From Paenibacillus xylanexedens (lineage in GTDB: Bacteria > Bacillota > Bacilli > Paenibacillales > Paenibacillaceae): 64,000 bases of DNA. The notes under the pieces were generated by a model. It was not told the DNA's origin and made no database searches. It saw only the letters and a program-made list of their open reading frames with translations. The stretch is taken from assembly GCF_017874615.1 (NCBI RefSeq), contig NZ_JAGIKV010000014.1:62001-126000 (forward strand). Reading direction: 5' to 3'. This document shows, one piece after another, positions 25,779-35,259 of the stretch (positions are counted from its first letter, which is position 1; every line of letters begins with the position of its first letter). Made by a program: the position numbers and the translations under genes.

Positions 25779-27827
25779 TTACTGTTCTTTATACACGCGT
25801 ACATAATCCACTTGCATAGTCGCCGGGATATCGGAGGCGTTCGGGGTACGGCCGCCGTCAAAGTTTCCGCCGACTGCCAAGTTCATAATGAGGTAGAACG
25901 GCTCATCGAAAGGTGCATTCGGATTATTCGGTGCAGCTGCGGAATACCACTGCTCGTTAGTGACTTTATAGAAAAACTTACCGTCTACATACCATTTAAT
26001 ATTGTCCTCTTCCCAGACTACCGAGTATACATGATAATCATTGGCAAAAGTTTGCCCCTCAGGGAAGTGATAATCGCCGCCCGAATACTGGTTCCCGGGC
26101 CATTGTCCACCAAAGTGTATGGTACCGCTTACTGATCCAGGCAGACGGCCTCTCGCTTCCATAACATCAATTTCTCCTGATGCAGCCCAAGTGCCGTATA
26201 CCGAATCTTTTGGAAGCATCCACAGTGCTGGCCATACACCATCACCTGTAGGAAGCTTGGCACGAAAATCTACTCTGCCGTACTTCAAGGACAGTTTATC
26301 CTTGGTGTTAATCTTTCCCGAAGAATACTGTGCATACCGATTTGGATCCTGCGGGAAAGATTTGCTATCGTTCATGGCTTTGATATTCAGCTTCCCGTCC
26401 TGTACATAAATATTTTGAGTGCTGTTCGTGTAGTGCTGCAGTTCTGCATTTCCCCATCCCCAAGTAGCGGGATCGTTGTTGAGATAATATCCTGTTTCAT
26501 AGTTCCATTTGCTTGTATCCAGCGTAGTTCCGTTAAACTCATCCTGCCAGATGAGGTTCATGCCCGCGATAGCCGGGTCGGTTGGTGTTCCGATTGAGAT
26601 ATCCTCTTGATCGGATACATCAGGACGCGGGGCATTTGGATTGCCGATGAAGGTATAGTTGACGAAGTTGTTGCCAATATTTCCACCCGCCTGTCCGTTC
26701 AGCGGATATCCAATACGGATCTGCATATTTTCTTGGATTGGCTGGAACCAAAGACCATAGATATGATCGGCCCAGTAACCCCACTGGTTGGCATCGGACA
26801 TATTGTTATACCCATTACCGGAGTATGCAAATTTGCTCTGGCTGGAGTTACTCAAATCAACCCATTGCCCATTAATGTTAATCTGGTATACAAAATTGTC
26901 CAGTTCCTTGGCGATTGGCGCGCCCCCATCAATTTTGGGAAGCGGAACCCCAATGGAACCATTCGCATCTGCTGTGAAGGTTGTTCCTTCGTATGGCGTA
27001 ATGATATATGAATTTCTTGTAGGTTCATTAAACGTAATGGTATAAACAAGATTAGCCGAAGAAGTCTTTGATTCTAATTTGACATTGATCGACTCCTTTA
27101 CGTTAAACCAGTACCCACCGCCGCCATCAGTGAATTGGCCAAAATTGTGATCGTAGATCCAGCCGCTGGCTGCGTTATTGTCAATATCAATCCAGGTACT
27201 GCTGTTTACAGGTTTGACATACACCTTCAAATCATCCGCAACAGCTTCATAAGTGACCGCAGGATTATTGTTGAACGTTGGATATGTAAAGCCTGCACCG
27301 CCTGTGAAACTTGCTGTGATTTGTGGACCTTGTGTCGGATTTATCGCTGTGATGGTTGTTTTGTTGATGTTTTGGAATACAAGTTGATACTCCAGCTTAA
27401 CACCATTCGCTTTGGAGAACAGTTGAATCTCGGTTGTTGCGGAGAGGGTGAACCAATAGCCATTGAAGCCGCCATCGCTCCAGTGCCCCCAGTTTTGGTT
27501 ATAGATATAACCGCCTGCCTGGTCGATATCAACCCAGTTGTTGCCCACTTTTACATTAACGCCTACATCACTGTAAACATCATTCCATGTCGCGGAGCCT
27601 CCATTGAACTTAGGCATAACAAATCCGTAGCTGGCCTTGCCAACCCCTGATTTTGAAATAACAGGCCCGTCTGCTGGTGAGAAGTACTCCATTGAGGTTA
27701 CGGTAGTTCCCGCTGCCTGAACCTTTGAAGCTGGCAGTATGCCAATACTAGCCAGCATCACAACCACAAGGAACATACCGAGTACCTTTTTCATAAACCG
27801 TTTCGACGTAAAGTGAGATGGTTTCAT
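25779..27827 (-). CDS. Secreted GH16 endo-beta-1,3(4)-glucanase with three N-terminal repeats
   Basis: A 682-residue secreted enzyme. The signal peptide (about 1-39) ends SKVQAAG. Three related modules of about 115 residues follow (about 40-150, 150-265, 265-395), each with a Trp/Gly-rich core such as GYIYNQNWGHWSDGG or GWIYDHNFGQFTDGG; they are probably beta-glucan-binding. The GH16 catalytic domain is about 425-682, with nucleophile and acid/base Glu in GEIDVMEARG and WPALWMLP upstream. It should cut laminarin or lichenan outside the cell. A cre-like box (27879-27892) lies upstream, and YesN/YesM-type regulators are encoded next to it. Confidence 0.92.
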   Translation of the reverse strand: MKPSHFTSKRFMKKVLGMFLVVVMLASIGILPASKVQAAGTTVTSMEYFSPADGPVISKSGVGKASYGFVMPKFNGGSATWNDVYSDVGVNVKVGNNWVDIDQAGGYIYNQNWGHWSDGGFNGYWFTLSATTEIQLFSKANGVKLEYQLVFQNINKTTITAINPTQGPQITASFTGGAGFTYPTFNNNPAVTYEAVADDLKVYVKPVNSSTWIDIDNNAASGWIYDHNFGQFTDGGGGYWFNVKESINVKLESKTSSANLVYTITFNEPTRNSYIITPYEGTTFTADANGSIGVPLPKIDGGAPIAKELDNFVYQININGQWVDLSNSSQSKFAYSGNGYNNMSDANQWGYWADHIYGLWFQPIQENMQIRIGYPLNGQAGGNIGNNFVNYTFIGNPNAPRPDVSDQEDISIGTPTDPAIAGMNLIWQDEFNGTTLDTSKWNYETGYYLNNDPATWGWGNAELQHYTNSTQNIYVQDGKLNIKAMNDSKSFPQDPNRYAQYSSGKINTKDKLSLKYGRVDFRAKLPTGDGVWPALWMLPKDSVYGTWAASGEIDVMEARGRLPGSVSGTIHFGGQWPGNQYSGGDYHFPEGQTFANDYHVYSVVWEEDNIKWYVDGKFFYKVTNEQWYSAAAPNNPNAPFDEPFYLIMNLAVGGNFDGGRTPNASDIPATMQVDYVRVYKEQ

Positions 27828-27878
27828 GATTGCCCTCCTTTGATAGGATAATAGTTTCTCCCAATCTATGCGTATAAA

Positions 27879-27892
27879 GGTAATCGCTTACA
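27879..27892 (-). promoter_or_regulatory. Candidate cre (CcpA) box upstream of GH16
   Basis: On the minus strand TGTAAGCGATTACC matches 13 of 14 positions of TGWAANCGNTNWCA, 52 nt upstream of the GH16 start. Confidence 0.55.
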
Positions 27893-27980
27893 TCGGGGAA
27901 CATCTTTATTCTATCGAATAGGTTCATTTGCTGAAAAGGTACAATTGTTTTTGTGGTATCCCATTTTTTTGGCTTTTGAT

Positions 27981-29522
27981 TCAATCTGCCTTCTGGCGCA
28001 TCATTTGTCGGTACTCTGTGGGTTGGATCTGCATCACAAGTCGGAACGCGCGTGCAAAGCTTTTGTAGCTTTCATATCCAACCATAGCAGCCACCTCCAC
28101 AATTTTATGATCGGTTTCGGCGAGAAGCCGCCGTGCTTTATCCAGACGCACATCTCGTAGGTATTCAGCAAAACCTTTACCAATATTCTTCTTAAATAGA
28201 TTTGAAAAATAAGCATAATTAAGCGATACATGATTGGATACCATCGCGAGGTCCAGCGGTTTGTGGTAACTCTCGTGTATAAAACGAATAGCTTCATTTA
28301 GATCCTGCGAATGGCGATAGCTGCACTTATAGTCATAATATAACTGATTCAGCCGAAGCAGCTGCTGTTGCAGTGCTTGTATATAATCACGCATCCCTTG
28401 ATAATCAAAGAGATTACGCAATGATTCAAGGTCCAACACTTCTTCCCCCATATAAGGGTGGATAACTCGTTGGTATTCCTCCATCATCTGAACGGTGGCG
28501 GCGCAGAGCTGTTGGGTATAGCGAATAGGATAACGTTGCAGCACCTTTTTGTGAAATATTGCAGAAATACCCTGAGTAATTGTTCCGCTGTTATCTGTTC
28601 CAATCGACTGGAACAGTTCATATAAGTTTTCATAGGGAAGTTGCCACTGCTGTTCCATATGCTCAATATGTGCTGGGAAGATACTGTACTGATCAGGAAA
28701 CAGGTAACTGTGGCGATAGAGCTCAAGCACTTGGGTATAGCTGTCGGGTAGTTCTTTTAACCCCTGAATCGGGTTAGTCATGGCTGTTATGGCATCGATC
28801 TTTGCTTCCTTGAGCGCTACAGGCAAAACACTTGGATCAATGGACGCATCTACCGCAAGGATCAGGTATGGGCGATGTTGCAGGCAAATACAACCTTGTC
28901 TGCCAAACACACGATAAGCAATGGCTTCCATGCTATGGGCGCTGTTGGCTCCGGGCTGGTTCATGCAAACATCTTCCCGCAGCAGGGCTAGCCGATAATT
29001 ACGCCATAACGCATCATTTTGTTCCTCAATCTGAAGGATCCATGCGTCATCACTTAACGCACCTTGCATAAACATTCTTAATTCTTTACGATCGGTCTCT
29101 TGGGCGAGGCGGGATACACGCTGCATATTATGCGTAAGTGCCTGCCGTGTCTGGATATCTTGCCATACATGCTCCAGGGAATGTTGCAGATCCTCTCGCT
29201 TCAAAGGTTTGAGCAAGTAACCCTTTGCCCCAAGCCCGATCGCTTTTTGGGCATATGTAAAATCACTATAACCGCTAATAATGAGGTATTCCACATCCAT
29301 GTATTCCTCTTTGGTTTGAGCCATGAGTGCCAACCCATCCATATCCGGCATCATAATATCGGTAATAACAATGTGAATGCAATGCTGCCGCAATAGGCAC
29401 AGCGCCTCAATCCCGCTCGCGGCACAGTATATGTTGTTCAGCTCCAGAGGAAATTGATGCAGCATGGCCTGCAGGCCGTCACGAATGTGTTTTTGATCGT
29501 CCACAATCAGGATATTCATCAT
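27981..29522 (-). CDS. YesN-like response regulator (receiver + AraC DNA-binding domain)
   Basis: A 513-residue regulator. The receiver domain (1-120) has acidic pocket VDDQ and phospho-acceptor Asp in IVITDIMMPDMDGLA. A long middle region (about 125-395) follows. The C-terminus carries two AraC helix-turn-helices (NEAIRFIHESYHKPLDLAMV ... VAAMVGYESYKSFARAFRLV). The start (ATG 29522, GGAGGG upstream) lies 3 nt after the kinase stop, so the two are coupled. Expected to activate polysaccharide-use genes; the neighbouring GH16 gene and the binding protein are candidates. Confidence 0.92.
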   Translation of the reverse strand: MMNILIVDDQKHIRDGLQAMLHQFPLELNNIYCAASGIEALCLLRQHCIHIVITDIMMPDMDGLALMAQTKEEYMDVEYLIISGYSDFTYAQKAIGLGAKGYLLKPLKREDLQHSLEHVWQDIQTRQALTHNMQRVSRLAQETDRKELRMFMQGALSDDAWILQIEEQNDALWRNYRLALLREDVCMNQPGANSAHSMEAIAYRVFGRQGCICLQHRPYLILAVDASIDPSVLPVALKEAKIDAITAMTNPIQGLKELPDSYTQVLELYRHSYLFPDQYSIFPAHIEHMEQQWQLPYENLYELFQSIGTDNSGTITQGISAIFHKKVLQRYPIRYTQQLCAATVQMMEEYQRVIHPYMGEEVLDLESLRNLFDYQGMRDYIQALQQQLLRLNQLYYDYKCSYRHSQDLNEAIRFIHESYHKPLDLAMVSNHVSLNYAYFSNLFKKNIGKGFAEYLRDVRLDKARRLLAETDHKIVEVAAMVGYESYKSFARAFRLVMQIQPTEYRQMMRQKAD

Positions 29523-29525
29523 GCT

Positions 29526-31364
29526 CTACCACCCTCCAAGATTTACATTTTCCCAAGGCAAGCGTATCGTTACGCAGGTATATGCACCTTGCACACTATC
29601 AATCCAAAGACCGCAATTCTTGCCATAATGAAGCTGCAATCGCTTATTCACGTTTTCCAAACCAAGCCCGCTCCTGCTAGTAACCATCGGTGTATCCGAT
29701 TCGCTCCGCAGTACTGCCTGAAGACGGTGTAACATCTCAGGCTCTAACCCCTTTCCGTCATCTCTTATGTTAATGAAAAGCAGACTGTCATTCTCCACAG
29801 AAAAGGTAATCTCTATAGTTACCCTGCCGCCTGAAGGTGCCCCGTGGTGAACTGCATTTTCAACGATGGGCTGCATACACATCTTGGGAATGGCGTAGCG
29901 AAGTATCTCCTGAGGAAGATCCGCCGTCATAACGATACTGCCGCCTTCCATAAAGTTGATAAATTCAATATAACTTTGGATATTGGCAAGCTCCTCACGA
30001 AAAGCAACGGTATCGCTACGCCACTGCATGCTGTAACGAAGCTGGGAGCCCAATGACACCAATGAATTGGCTATAGCAGGCTGCCTCTGTACCTCTGCCA
30101 CCATACGGATCGATTCCAGGGCGTTATATAAAAAATGAGAATTAATCTGCGAATGTAGGGAGTGCAACTGTGCGTTTTTGGCAATTAACTGCTTATCCAC
30201 GACCTGTGTCATTAGACGTTTGACCTCATGTAACATGTTATTGTAATTCACCGCCACCTCATCGATTTCATCCCCTCTTTCGTTCTCATCAAGGCCTGTA
30301 TCAATCATTGAATCCAGCTCGCCTTTCCGTACCTGACGCATGGATACCAGTACGCTGTCCAACCGCCGGAAAATACGCCGCGTCGTTTGGGATACGAGTA
30401 ACATAATCAGCAGCAATACACATAATGTAATCGCTACCACAAATGTATACCAACTGCGCGGCCCCTTCATCAATGCCTGATGGGAAGCAATCTCGACCAC
30501 ATAAGTGTTCAACGGAGCGATGTATCGATACAATGCATAGAAGCTCTGATCTCCCACCTTAACCTGAAGCGGGCTTTCCTGCGGCAATATATCCAGCTGT
30601 CGATGAATACTGCCAAGGATCTCCTCCATCCTCTGCCCGTACTTCTCAGAAAACTCATGCTGGGGATTGTAAACATACTGAGGAGGATCGCTTGCGTTCA
30701 TCAACACCGAAAAGAAGTCCCCCTTGCTCTCCTGGAGCAGGTCGCTGAAAAACATGCTGTGCGGGACTCGCACTTCCATAATACTAGGGCGTTTTTGTTC
30801 CTGACCTTGAAGGCGAACCAGACGATAGTAGGATAATGTGTGTTCACCATCCCTAAAAGAAAATAAACGGTAAGCCGCACCACCTTCGTCCCGAAGCTTT
30901 ACCCAATAATCCTGCGGCCAAAATTTCTTATAATGATAGATTTCAGGCCAGATTTCATACAAGTTTGGGTTATCAACGTAAAAGCTAAGCTCACTGATCA
31001 TCGCATGGCTTTGAATGATATTAAGCATTTGCTCAAACTGGTTTTGCTTAAACTTCACCAGACGCAGTCCATCCACAAGCATATTGGAATGAATAAAATC
31101 CACAAATGACTTTTGAGTAAGGGCTGTATTGGAAGCGTTCTCAATCATATCCATTCTTCTGCGCAATTGTTCATTCAGCCATGAAACGTGGCTGTTGCCC
31201 GTTGCCATAGCATCCTTATATAGCTGGGTTTCTTGCATGCGGATATACACAAAGGATATCAAAATAACAGGTATGGCTATCATCAGGCTAAATGCCAGAA
31301 ACAGCTTTTGGGAAATACGGGCATTGCGATAAAGCTTCCTCAATCTCGTTAGCAGGTATTTCAT
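29526..31364 (-). CDS. YesM-like sensor histidine kinase
   Basis: A 612-residue membrane kinase. Membrane helices are near 20-40 and 300-322 (FVVAITLCVLLLIMLLV), flanking an extracellular sensor of about 260 residues. A HAMP linker is followed by the His_kinase box with phospho-His in LHSQINSHFLYNALESIRMV and an HATPase domain (N box VENAVHHGA, G box IRDDGKGLEP, GLGLENVNKRL). Operon with the YesN partner downstream and a binding-protein lipoprotein gene upstream. Confidence 0.92.
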   Translation of the reverse strand: MKYLLTRLRKLYRNARISQKLFLAFSLMIAIPVILISFVYIRMQETQLYKDAMATGNSHVSWLNEQLRRRMDMIENASNTALTQKSFVDFIHSNMLVDGLRLVKFKQNQFEQMLNIIQSHAMISELSFYVDNPNLYEIWPEIYHYKKFWPQDYWVKLRDEGGAAYRLFSFRDGEHTLSYYRLVRLQGQEQKRPSIMEVRVPHSMFFSDLLQESKGDFFSVLMNASDPPQYVYNPQHEFSEKYGQRMEEILGSIHRQLDILPQESPLQVKVGDQSFYALYRYIAPLNTYVVEIASHQALMKGPRSWYTFVVAITLCVLLLIMLLVSQTTRRIFRRLDSVLVSMRQVRKGELDSMIDTGLDENERGDEIDEVAVNYNNMLHEVKRLMTQVVDKQLIAKNAQLHSLHSQINSHFLYNALESIRMVAEVQRQPAIANSLVSLGSQLRYSMQWRSDTVAFREELANIQSYIEFINFMEGGSIVMTADLPQEILRYAIPKMCMQPIVENAVHHGAPSGGRVTIEITFSVENDSLLFINIRDDGKGLEPEMLHRLQAVLRSESDTPMVTSRSGLGLENVNKRLQLHYGKNCGLWIDSVQGAYTCVTIRLPWENVNLGGW

Positions 31365-31437
31365 TCTGATGTATTCACCACCTTTGTTATACCATATATT
31401 ACTAGTTAGCTGATAATTAACAATGTAGTAGGAATGG

Positions 31438-33096
31438 TTATCTGGCTATCTTGGCTTTCCGCAGTTCCAGTTCAGCTTGGCGATATTCCATCACCTGGTT
31501 AAAGCCGTAGTTCACACGACGTATCAGAAAATTCTCAAAAATTTTGTCAAAGGCAGCTTCATCCTTCGCTGTAAGCAGTTCTGGCAGCACTTCTTCCCAA
31601 TTCTGAGAAATACGTGACCAGGCTAACGCGATATCGGAATCCCCTATAGGATCTAGGCCCTTATAGATGCCGCTTTCCAGGTCGGCCTGTTGGTTGGCGA
31701 ACTCCTCCATTTGCTTAATGGATGTGGCATTCTCTGGTCTCCACTTGTTAACGAAAGCAGGGTTTCGCAGCATCCAGTAGGTATCCATAATGCCATATTC
31801 CTTTTCCAGCCGCTCCCTATCCGTGTCATGCAACTGAACCATTGCCGCCGTCAACTGCGGTTTGCCGTTCTTCATCGCCCAGGTTTCACCTTCTTTGCCC
31901 AAAAATAAATCCCTTTGGCCTTCTTCGCTGGCCAGATAGGTTAAAAATCGGATGGCCCGTTCAGGGTTTTTCGTGGATTTGCTAATCATCGTAACCATCC
32001 AGCCATCCATGCTGCCGGGAAACAGTTTGGCGGATTCCCCCCTGCTACTCCGGGGTCCATCTACAGCAATATAGTATGAACTCTGATTCGTAAGGACTTC
32101 CAATTTCGAATTGAGGTCCGATATGTCTGTCCATTCCCGAATCATCATAAAATATTGGGCATGGTTGGTTTTTTCCTGCACCTGTGCACTGGAGTCGACC
32201 AGAAAATCAACATTAATCAGGCCTTGCTCGTAAGCGATACGAAATGTTTTCAGCCACTCAATATAATCCGGATCTGTCATTCGGTCGTATACTTTACCGT
32301 TCTGTTCATGGGGGATCGCAAGCAGATTTTGCAAATATTCGGTCATCCCATAGGATGCATTCCCCTGTGCCCAGAACGGACTGATTAGCTGGCCTTTATA
32401 AACAGAATATTGATTCTTCAGCAATTGCAATGCATTTAAAAAACCTTTTGGTGTGGTAAGGTCCGGTTTGTCCATCGACTCATACAGATCTTTACGTACG
32501 AGAAAGGTTTGGTTCGCTCCCGTCAAGCCGGTTGAACGCATCTGTTCGGGACTGTACGCATCATTGGGAATGACATAGGTATGGCCGTCTTCCTGCCGAT
32601 ACCATTGTAGAGCACCATCACCTGCTACCTTGTAAAAGTAAGGATCATACTGGTCGGCTAGCTCATCCAGGGCATAGACGAGATTACTCTCCCGAAGTTT
32701 GTTAACCGCACTCTCCCAGGAGCCGATGGTTATCAGATCCGGCAGACTACCAGTCGTCAACATACGTGATAACATCTCGCTTGGTTCACCAGTTGATACT
32801 TCAAATTCGATATTGACCCCTGTTTTTTGGGTGACATATTTGGAAGTCAGGCTCTCACCCCAAGTGTGCCCGTACCATTCGGCTCCAACGAACCACGTTA
32901 GATTCACGGGGGTGGTATCCAGCTTCCATGACGGTTCTTCCAGATTCAGATTAAGGCTCTGTATCTGCCCCGTGAAGTCAACCTTTCTCGAAGCACCCTT
33001 ATCTTCCGCTTGCTCTGACTCAGAACAAGCAGTCAAGCCTGACATCATAAACATCATCAACAAGGCTGTAATAAAAGGACTTCGAAACATAAACAC
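31438..33096 (-). CDS. Extracellular solute-binding lipoprotein (LipO/YtcQ type)
   Basis: A 552-residue lipoprotein with lipobox GLTACSE (Cys about 24). It is large, as are binding proteins of the LplABC/YtcQ type that import oligosaccharides in Bacillales. Start GTG 33096 has GGAGG 8 nt upstream; an ATG two codons later is possible. Usually such a gene is followed by two permease genes; here YesM and YesN follow and no permease is present. It may deliver ligand to the kinase or to permeases encoded elsewhere. Confidence 0.85.
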   Translation of the reverse strand: MFMFRSPFITALLMMFMMSGLTACSESEQAEDKGASRKVDFTGQIQSLNLNLEEPSWKLDTTPVNLTWFVGAEWYGHTWGESLTSKYVTQKTGVNIEFEVSTGEPSEMLSRMLTTGSLPDLITIGSWESAVNKLRESNLVYALDELADQYDPYFYKVAGDGALQWYRQEDGHTYVIPNDAYSPEQMRSTGLTGANQTFLVRKDLYESMDKPDLTTPKGFLNALQLLKNQYSVYKGQLISPFWAQGNASYGMTEYLQNLLAIPHEQNGKVYDRMTDPDYIEWLKTFRIAYEQGLINVDFLVDSSAQVQEKTNHAQYFMMIREWTDISDLNSKLEVLTNQSSYYIAVDGPRSSRGESAKLFPGSMDGWMVTMISKSTKNPERAIRFLTYLASEEGQRDLFLGKEGETWAMKNGKPQLTAAMVQLHDTDRERLEKEYGIMDTYWMLRNPAFVNKWRPENATSIKQMEEFANQQADLESGIYKGLDPIGDSDIALAWSRISQNWEEVLPELLTAKDEAAFDKIFENFLIRRVNYGFNQVMEYRQAELELRKAKIAR

Positions 33097-33288
33097 CTGA
33101 GCGCCTCCTTTCTATACTGGCCATCTCCATCCCCATCTGCACCAGCATTCATACTAGTGGTGGTACAACCGATTTTACTACCCTTGGATTAAAATGGAAA
33201 TGGTTTAGTGGTCGATTCGCAGATGATCCGCAACATTCCCCCTAACGAAACATAACTTGTAATAAATCAATGGAAGGGAGACCAATTC

Positions 33289-33546
33289 GTGTATTTAATC
33301 TGGATACTTATTGTCGGTGGGCTAATTGGCTGGTTAAGTGGAAATCTGATTGGACGGGACGTGCCGGGAGGCGTACTTGGCAATATCATTGCTGGCTTTG
33401 TTGGATCGTGGTTAGGGTATGAACTGTTGGGACCGAGGGGGCCGGTGGTGGGTGGATTTCATATCATACCCGCGATCGTTGGGTCGATCATTGCTCTCTT
33501 GATTTTCTATGCTCTGGCGCGCGCTGGAGCGTTTCGAAGACGTTAA
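33289..33546 (+). CDS. GlsB/YeaQ/YmgE-family small membrane protein
   Basis: An 85-residue protein with three hydrophobic, Gly-rich helices (LIWILIVGGLIGWLSGNLIG, NIIAGFVGSWLGYELL, IPAIVGSIIALLIFYALA). The GGLIGWLSGNLIGRDVPGGV start is the family signature. Members are stress-induced membrane proteins of unclear role. GTG 33289 has GGAAGGGAG 8 nt upstream. Monocistronic. Confidence 0.88.
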   Translation: MYLIWILIVGGLIGWLSGNLIGRDVPGGVLGNIIAGFVGSWLGYELLGPRGPVVGGFHIIPAIVGSIIALLIFYALARAGAFRRR

Positions 33547-33660
33547 AAGGCGGAGACGACAAGTTTTACCCAATTGATTGGGTATTGACGTAAAACTTCT
33601 TTCGCCACCTTTGCATCATCTTCTTCACAAAGCATAGTTTCCACCCGGTAGTCGAATAAA

Positions 33661-33685
33661 GCCGCCGATCCTGTTGATCGGCGGC
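33661..33685. terminator. Terminator of SDR gene
   Basis: A 10-bp perfect GC-rich stem (GCCGCCGATC/GATCGGCGGC) with CTGTT loop, just downstream of the leftward SDR; T-rich tails on both sides. Confidence 0.8.
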
Positions 33686-33705
33686 CTCCTTTGGTTTTAT
33701 GGAAA

Positions 33706-34497
33706 TTAGAAACCACCTCTAGAATGAATGATTTGTCCGGTGATCCATTGGGAATCGTCGCTTGCCAGAAAAGCAATCAGACGGGATACATCTTCAGGAA
33801 GACCGATCCTGCCCATCGGAAATCCCGGTAGCAAAGCTTTTTTCACTTCTTCTGACATCCAACCCGTATCGGTAGGACCGGGATCAACCGCATTCACAGT
33901 AATGTGAAACGGAGCCAGTTCAGCAGATAGACATTCGGTATAGGTGGAGACAGCGCCTTTTGTTGCGGCATAAGCGAGATTGCCAGGCATCGGCCCCTTA
34001 CCTTGACCGGACGTGAGGTTGATGATCCGGCCGCCACAAAGGTCCTGATGGACGGCCAGTTCAACCTCCAGCATACGCGCAAATTCGGCCGATAGCATGA
34101 ATGTACCTCGAATGTTCATGGCACAGTGCGCATCGATCAATGATGCATTTAATTGACGGAAATCAGCTGCTACACTGTAGGTAGCGTTGTTGACGAGAAT
34201 GGTCGGCAGCCCGAGAGCCGATCGGCATGCATCAAGCAGTTGCGCTGGAGAATTGGGATCGGTAAGATCGACCTCCATATGCGCTGCCTTAACGCCATAG
34301 GAGCGAAGTTCTTCGGCAAAGAGATCCGGCCAGTTTTTTTCAGCATCCCCCGGATTCTCTGTTTTATCGTAATCGTACAGATGGGTATAGAACACATTAG
34401 CGCCTTCTTGTGCCAACGTGCGGCAGACAGCGGTTCCAATACCTCCGGGGCGGCTTGTGCCTGTCACAATAGCGGTTTTTCCGTATAGTTTGGTCAT
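33706..34497 (-). CDS. SDR-family oxidoreductase
   Basis: A 263-residue short-chain dehydrogenase from ATG 34497 (MTKLYGKTAIVTG), chosen because GGAGGT lies 7-8 nt upstream; the longer frame to 34587 has no such site. Marks are the cofactor loop TGTSRPGGIG, NNAT in ILVNNATYSVA, Ser in INLTSGQGKG and YAATK for YxxxK. FabG/3-ketoacyl-reductase-like; the native substrate is unknown. Monocistronic, closed by the terminator at 33661. Confidence 0.88.
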   Translation of the reverse strand: MTKLYGKTAIVTGTSRPGGIGTAVCRTLAQEGANVFYTHLYDYDKTENPGDAEKNWPDLFAEELRSYGVKAAHMEVDLTDPNSPAQLLDACRSALGLPTILVNNATYSVAADFRQLNASLIDAHCAMNIRGTFMLSAEFARMLEVELAVHQDLCGGRIINLTSGQGKGPMPGNLAYAATKGAVSTYTECLSAELAPFHITVNAVDPGPTDTGWMSEEVKKALLPGFPMGRIGLPEDVSRLIAFLASDDSQWITGQIIHSRGGF

Positions 34498-34574
34498 TTT
34501 ATTACCTCCGTTTAATAAGGGAGGGAGAAAACCATTTTTCATTGGAGATGGAATTATCCTAGGTATAACAAAAA

Positions 34575-34595
34575 GCGGATACATCAAGTATCCGC
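34575..34595 (-). terminator. Hairpin with leftward T-tract
   Basis: GCGGATAC/GTATCCGC stem, loop ATCAA; on the minus strand TTTTTG follows. It would stop leftward transcripts before the SDR gene. Confidence 0.65.
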
Positions 34596-34914
34596 GCCCG
34601 GGTTTGATTCAAACGGTTCCTCGCGTCCCTTGAATGATTGCAGATCGGCATCACAAACGAGGCGTGTGGTTATAACCAAAACACCAAGTCGAGCAATCCA
34701 GTTTAGATAATCATTACAAGGAAGTCCACATTGTCCGGCGAGTCCCCTTTCCTACATCTCCACTTCAAATATTACGAGTCAGACTCAATTACTGTCAAGA
34801 TAAATACATGGGATTACATTTCCTGTGAAAATACCTCCTAGCGTTGAAGCTGGTCTCTTGATCATAATCCATCCTTTAGTCTGTTAATCGCTCAAAAGAG
34901 ACTCACTTCTACAC

Positions 34915-34961
34915 TTAGATGTTTATCTAATCAGAAATGGGAACATGATCTTGTCACACGC
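34915..34961. repeat. Dispersed hairpin-repeat family, copy R7 (half)
   Basis: TTAGATGTTTATCTAATCAG, then AAATGGGAACATGATCTTGTC. It has the lead-in and the left arm only. Confidence 0.65.
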
Positions 34962-34978
34962 CACCAGTTACACCATGC

Positions 34979-35212
34979 TTGGTGTTAAATTCATCGATTA
35001 TTGGTAATCCGGCATCGGAATCGGCTAATGATCCACGCAATATGGAGAACAGCTTTAAGAATGTAATGGATCTTCACCGTGCCGGAGTTGATATTCTTGT
35101 AGGGACGGATGTCGCACCGGTTCACGTTCCGAACCTTGGTGGCCTTGCTCATGGGGCCAGTGTTCACCACGAAATGCAGCTGCTGGTGTTAAATATTCTA
35201 AATAGTTCATAA
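34979..35212 (+). pseudogene. Amidohydrolase (imidazolonepropionase-like) fragment
   Basis: One frame encodes LHRAGVDILVGTDVAPVHVP then NLGGLAHGASVHHEMQLLV, the C-terminal metal-site region of amidohydrolases, with the conserved GTD Asp. N- and C-terminal parts are absent. Confidence 0.7.
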
Positions 35213-35259
35213 TTAACGGGTTTTTGTTGCCATGCCACATTCAATTTATAGTGGCTTAA

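Larger units (their letters stand above)
34498..34978. other. Intergenic: terminator-like hairpin, repeat R7, no gene
   Basis: No ribosome-site-supported frame is seen. It contains a hairpin at 34575-34595 and the repeat copy at 34915. Confidence 0.45.

Noticed and set aside
33543-33644. Short minus-strand frame after the SDR terminator (ends INWVKLVVSAF)
   Set aside because: Protein-like but only 33 codons, with no ribosome site and beyond a strong terminator; too little to call.
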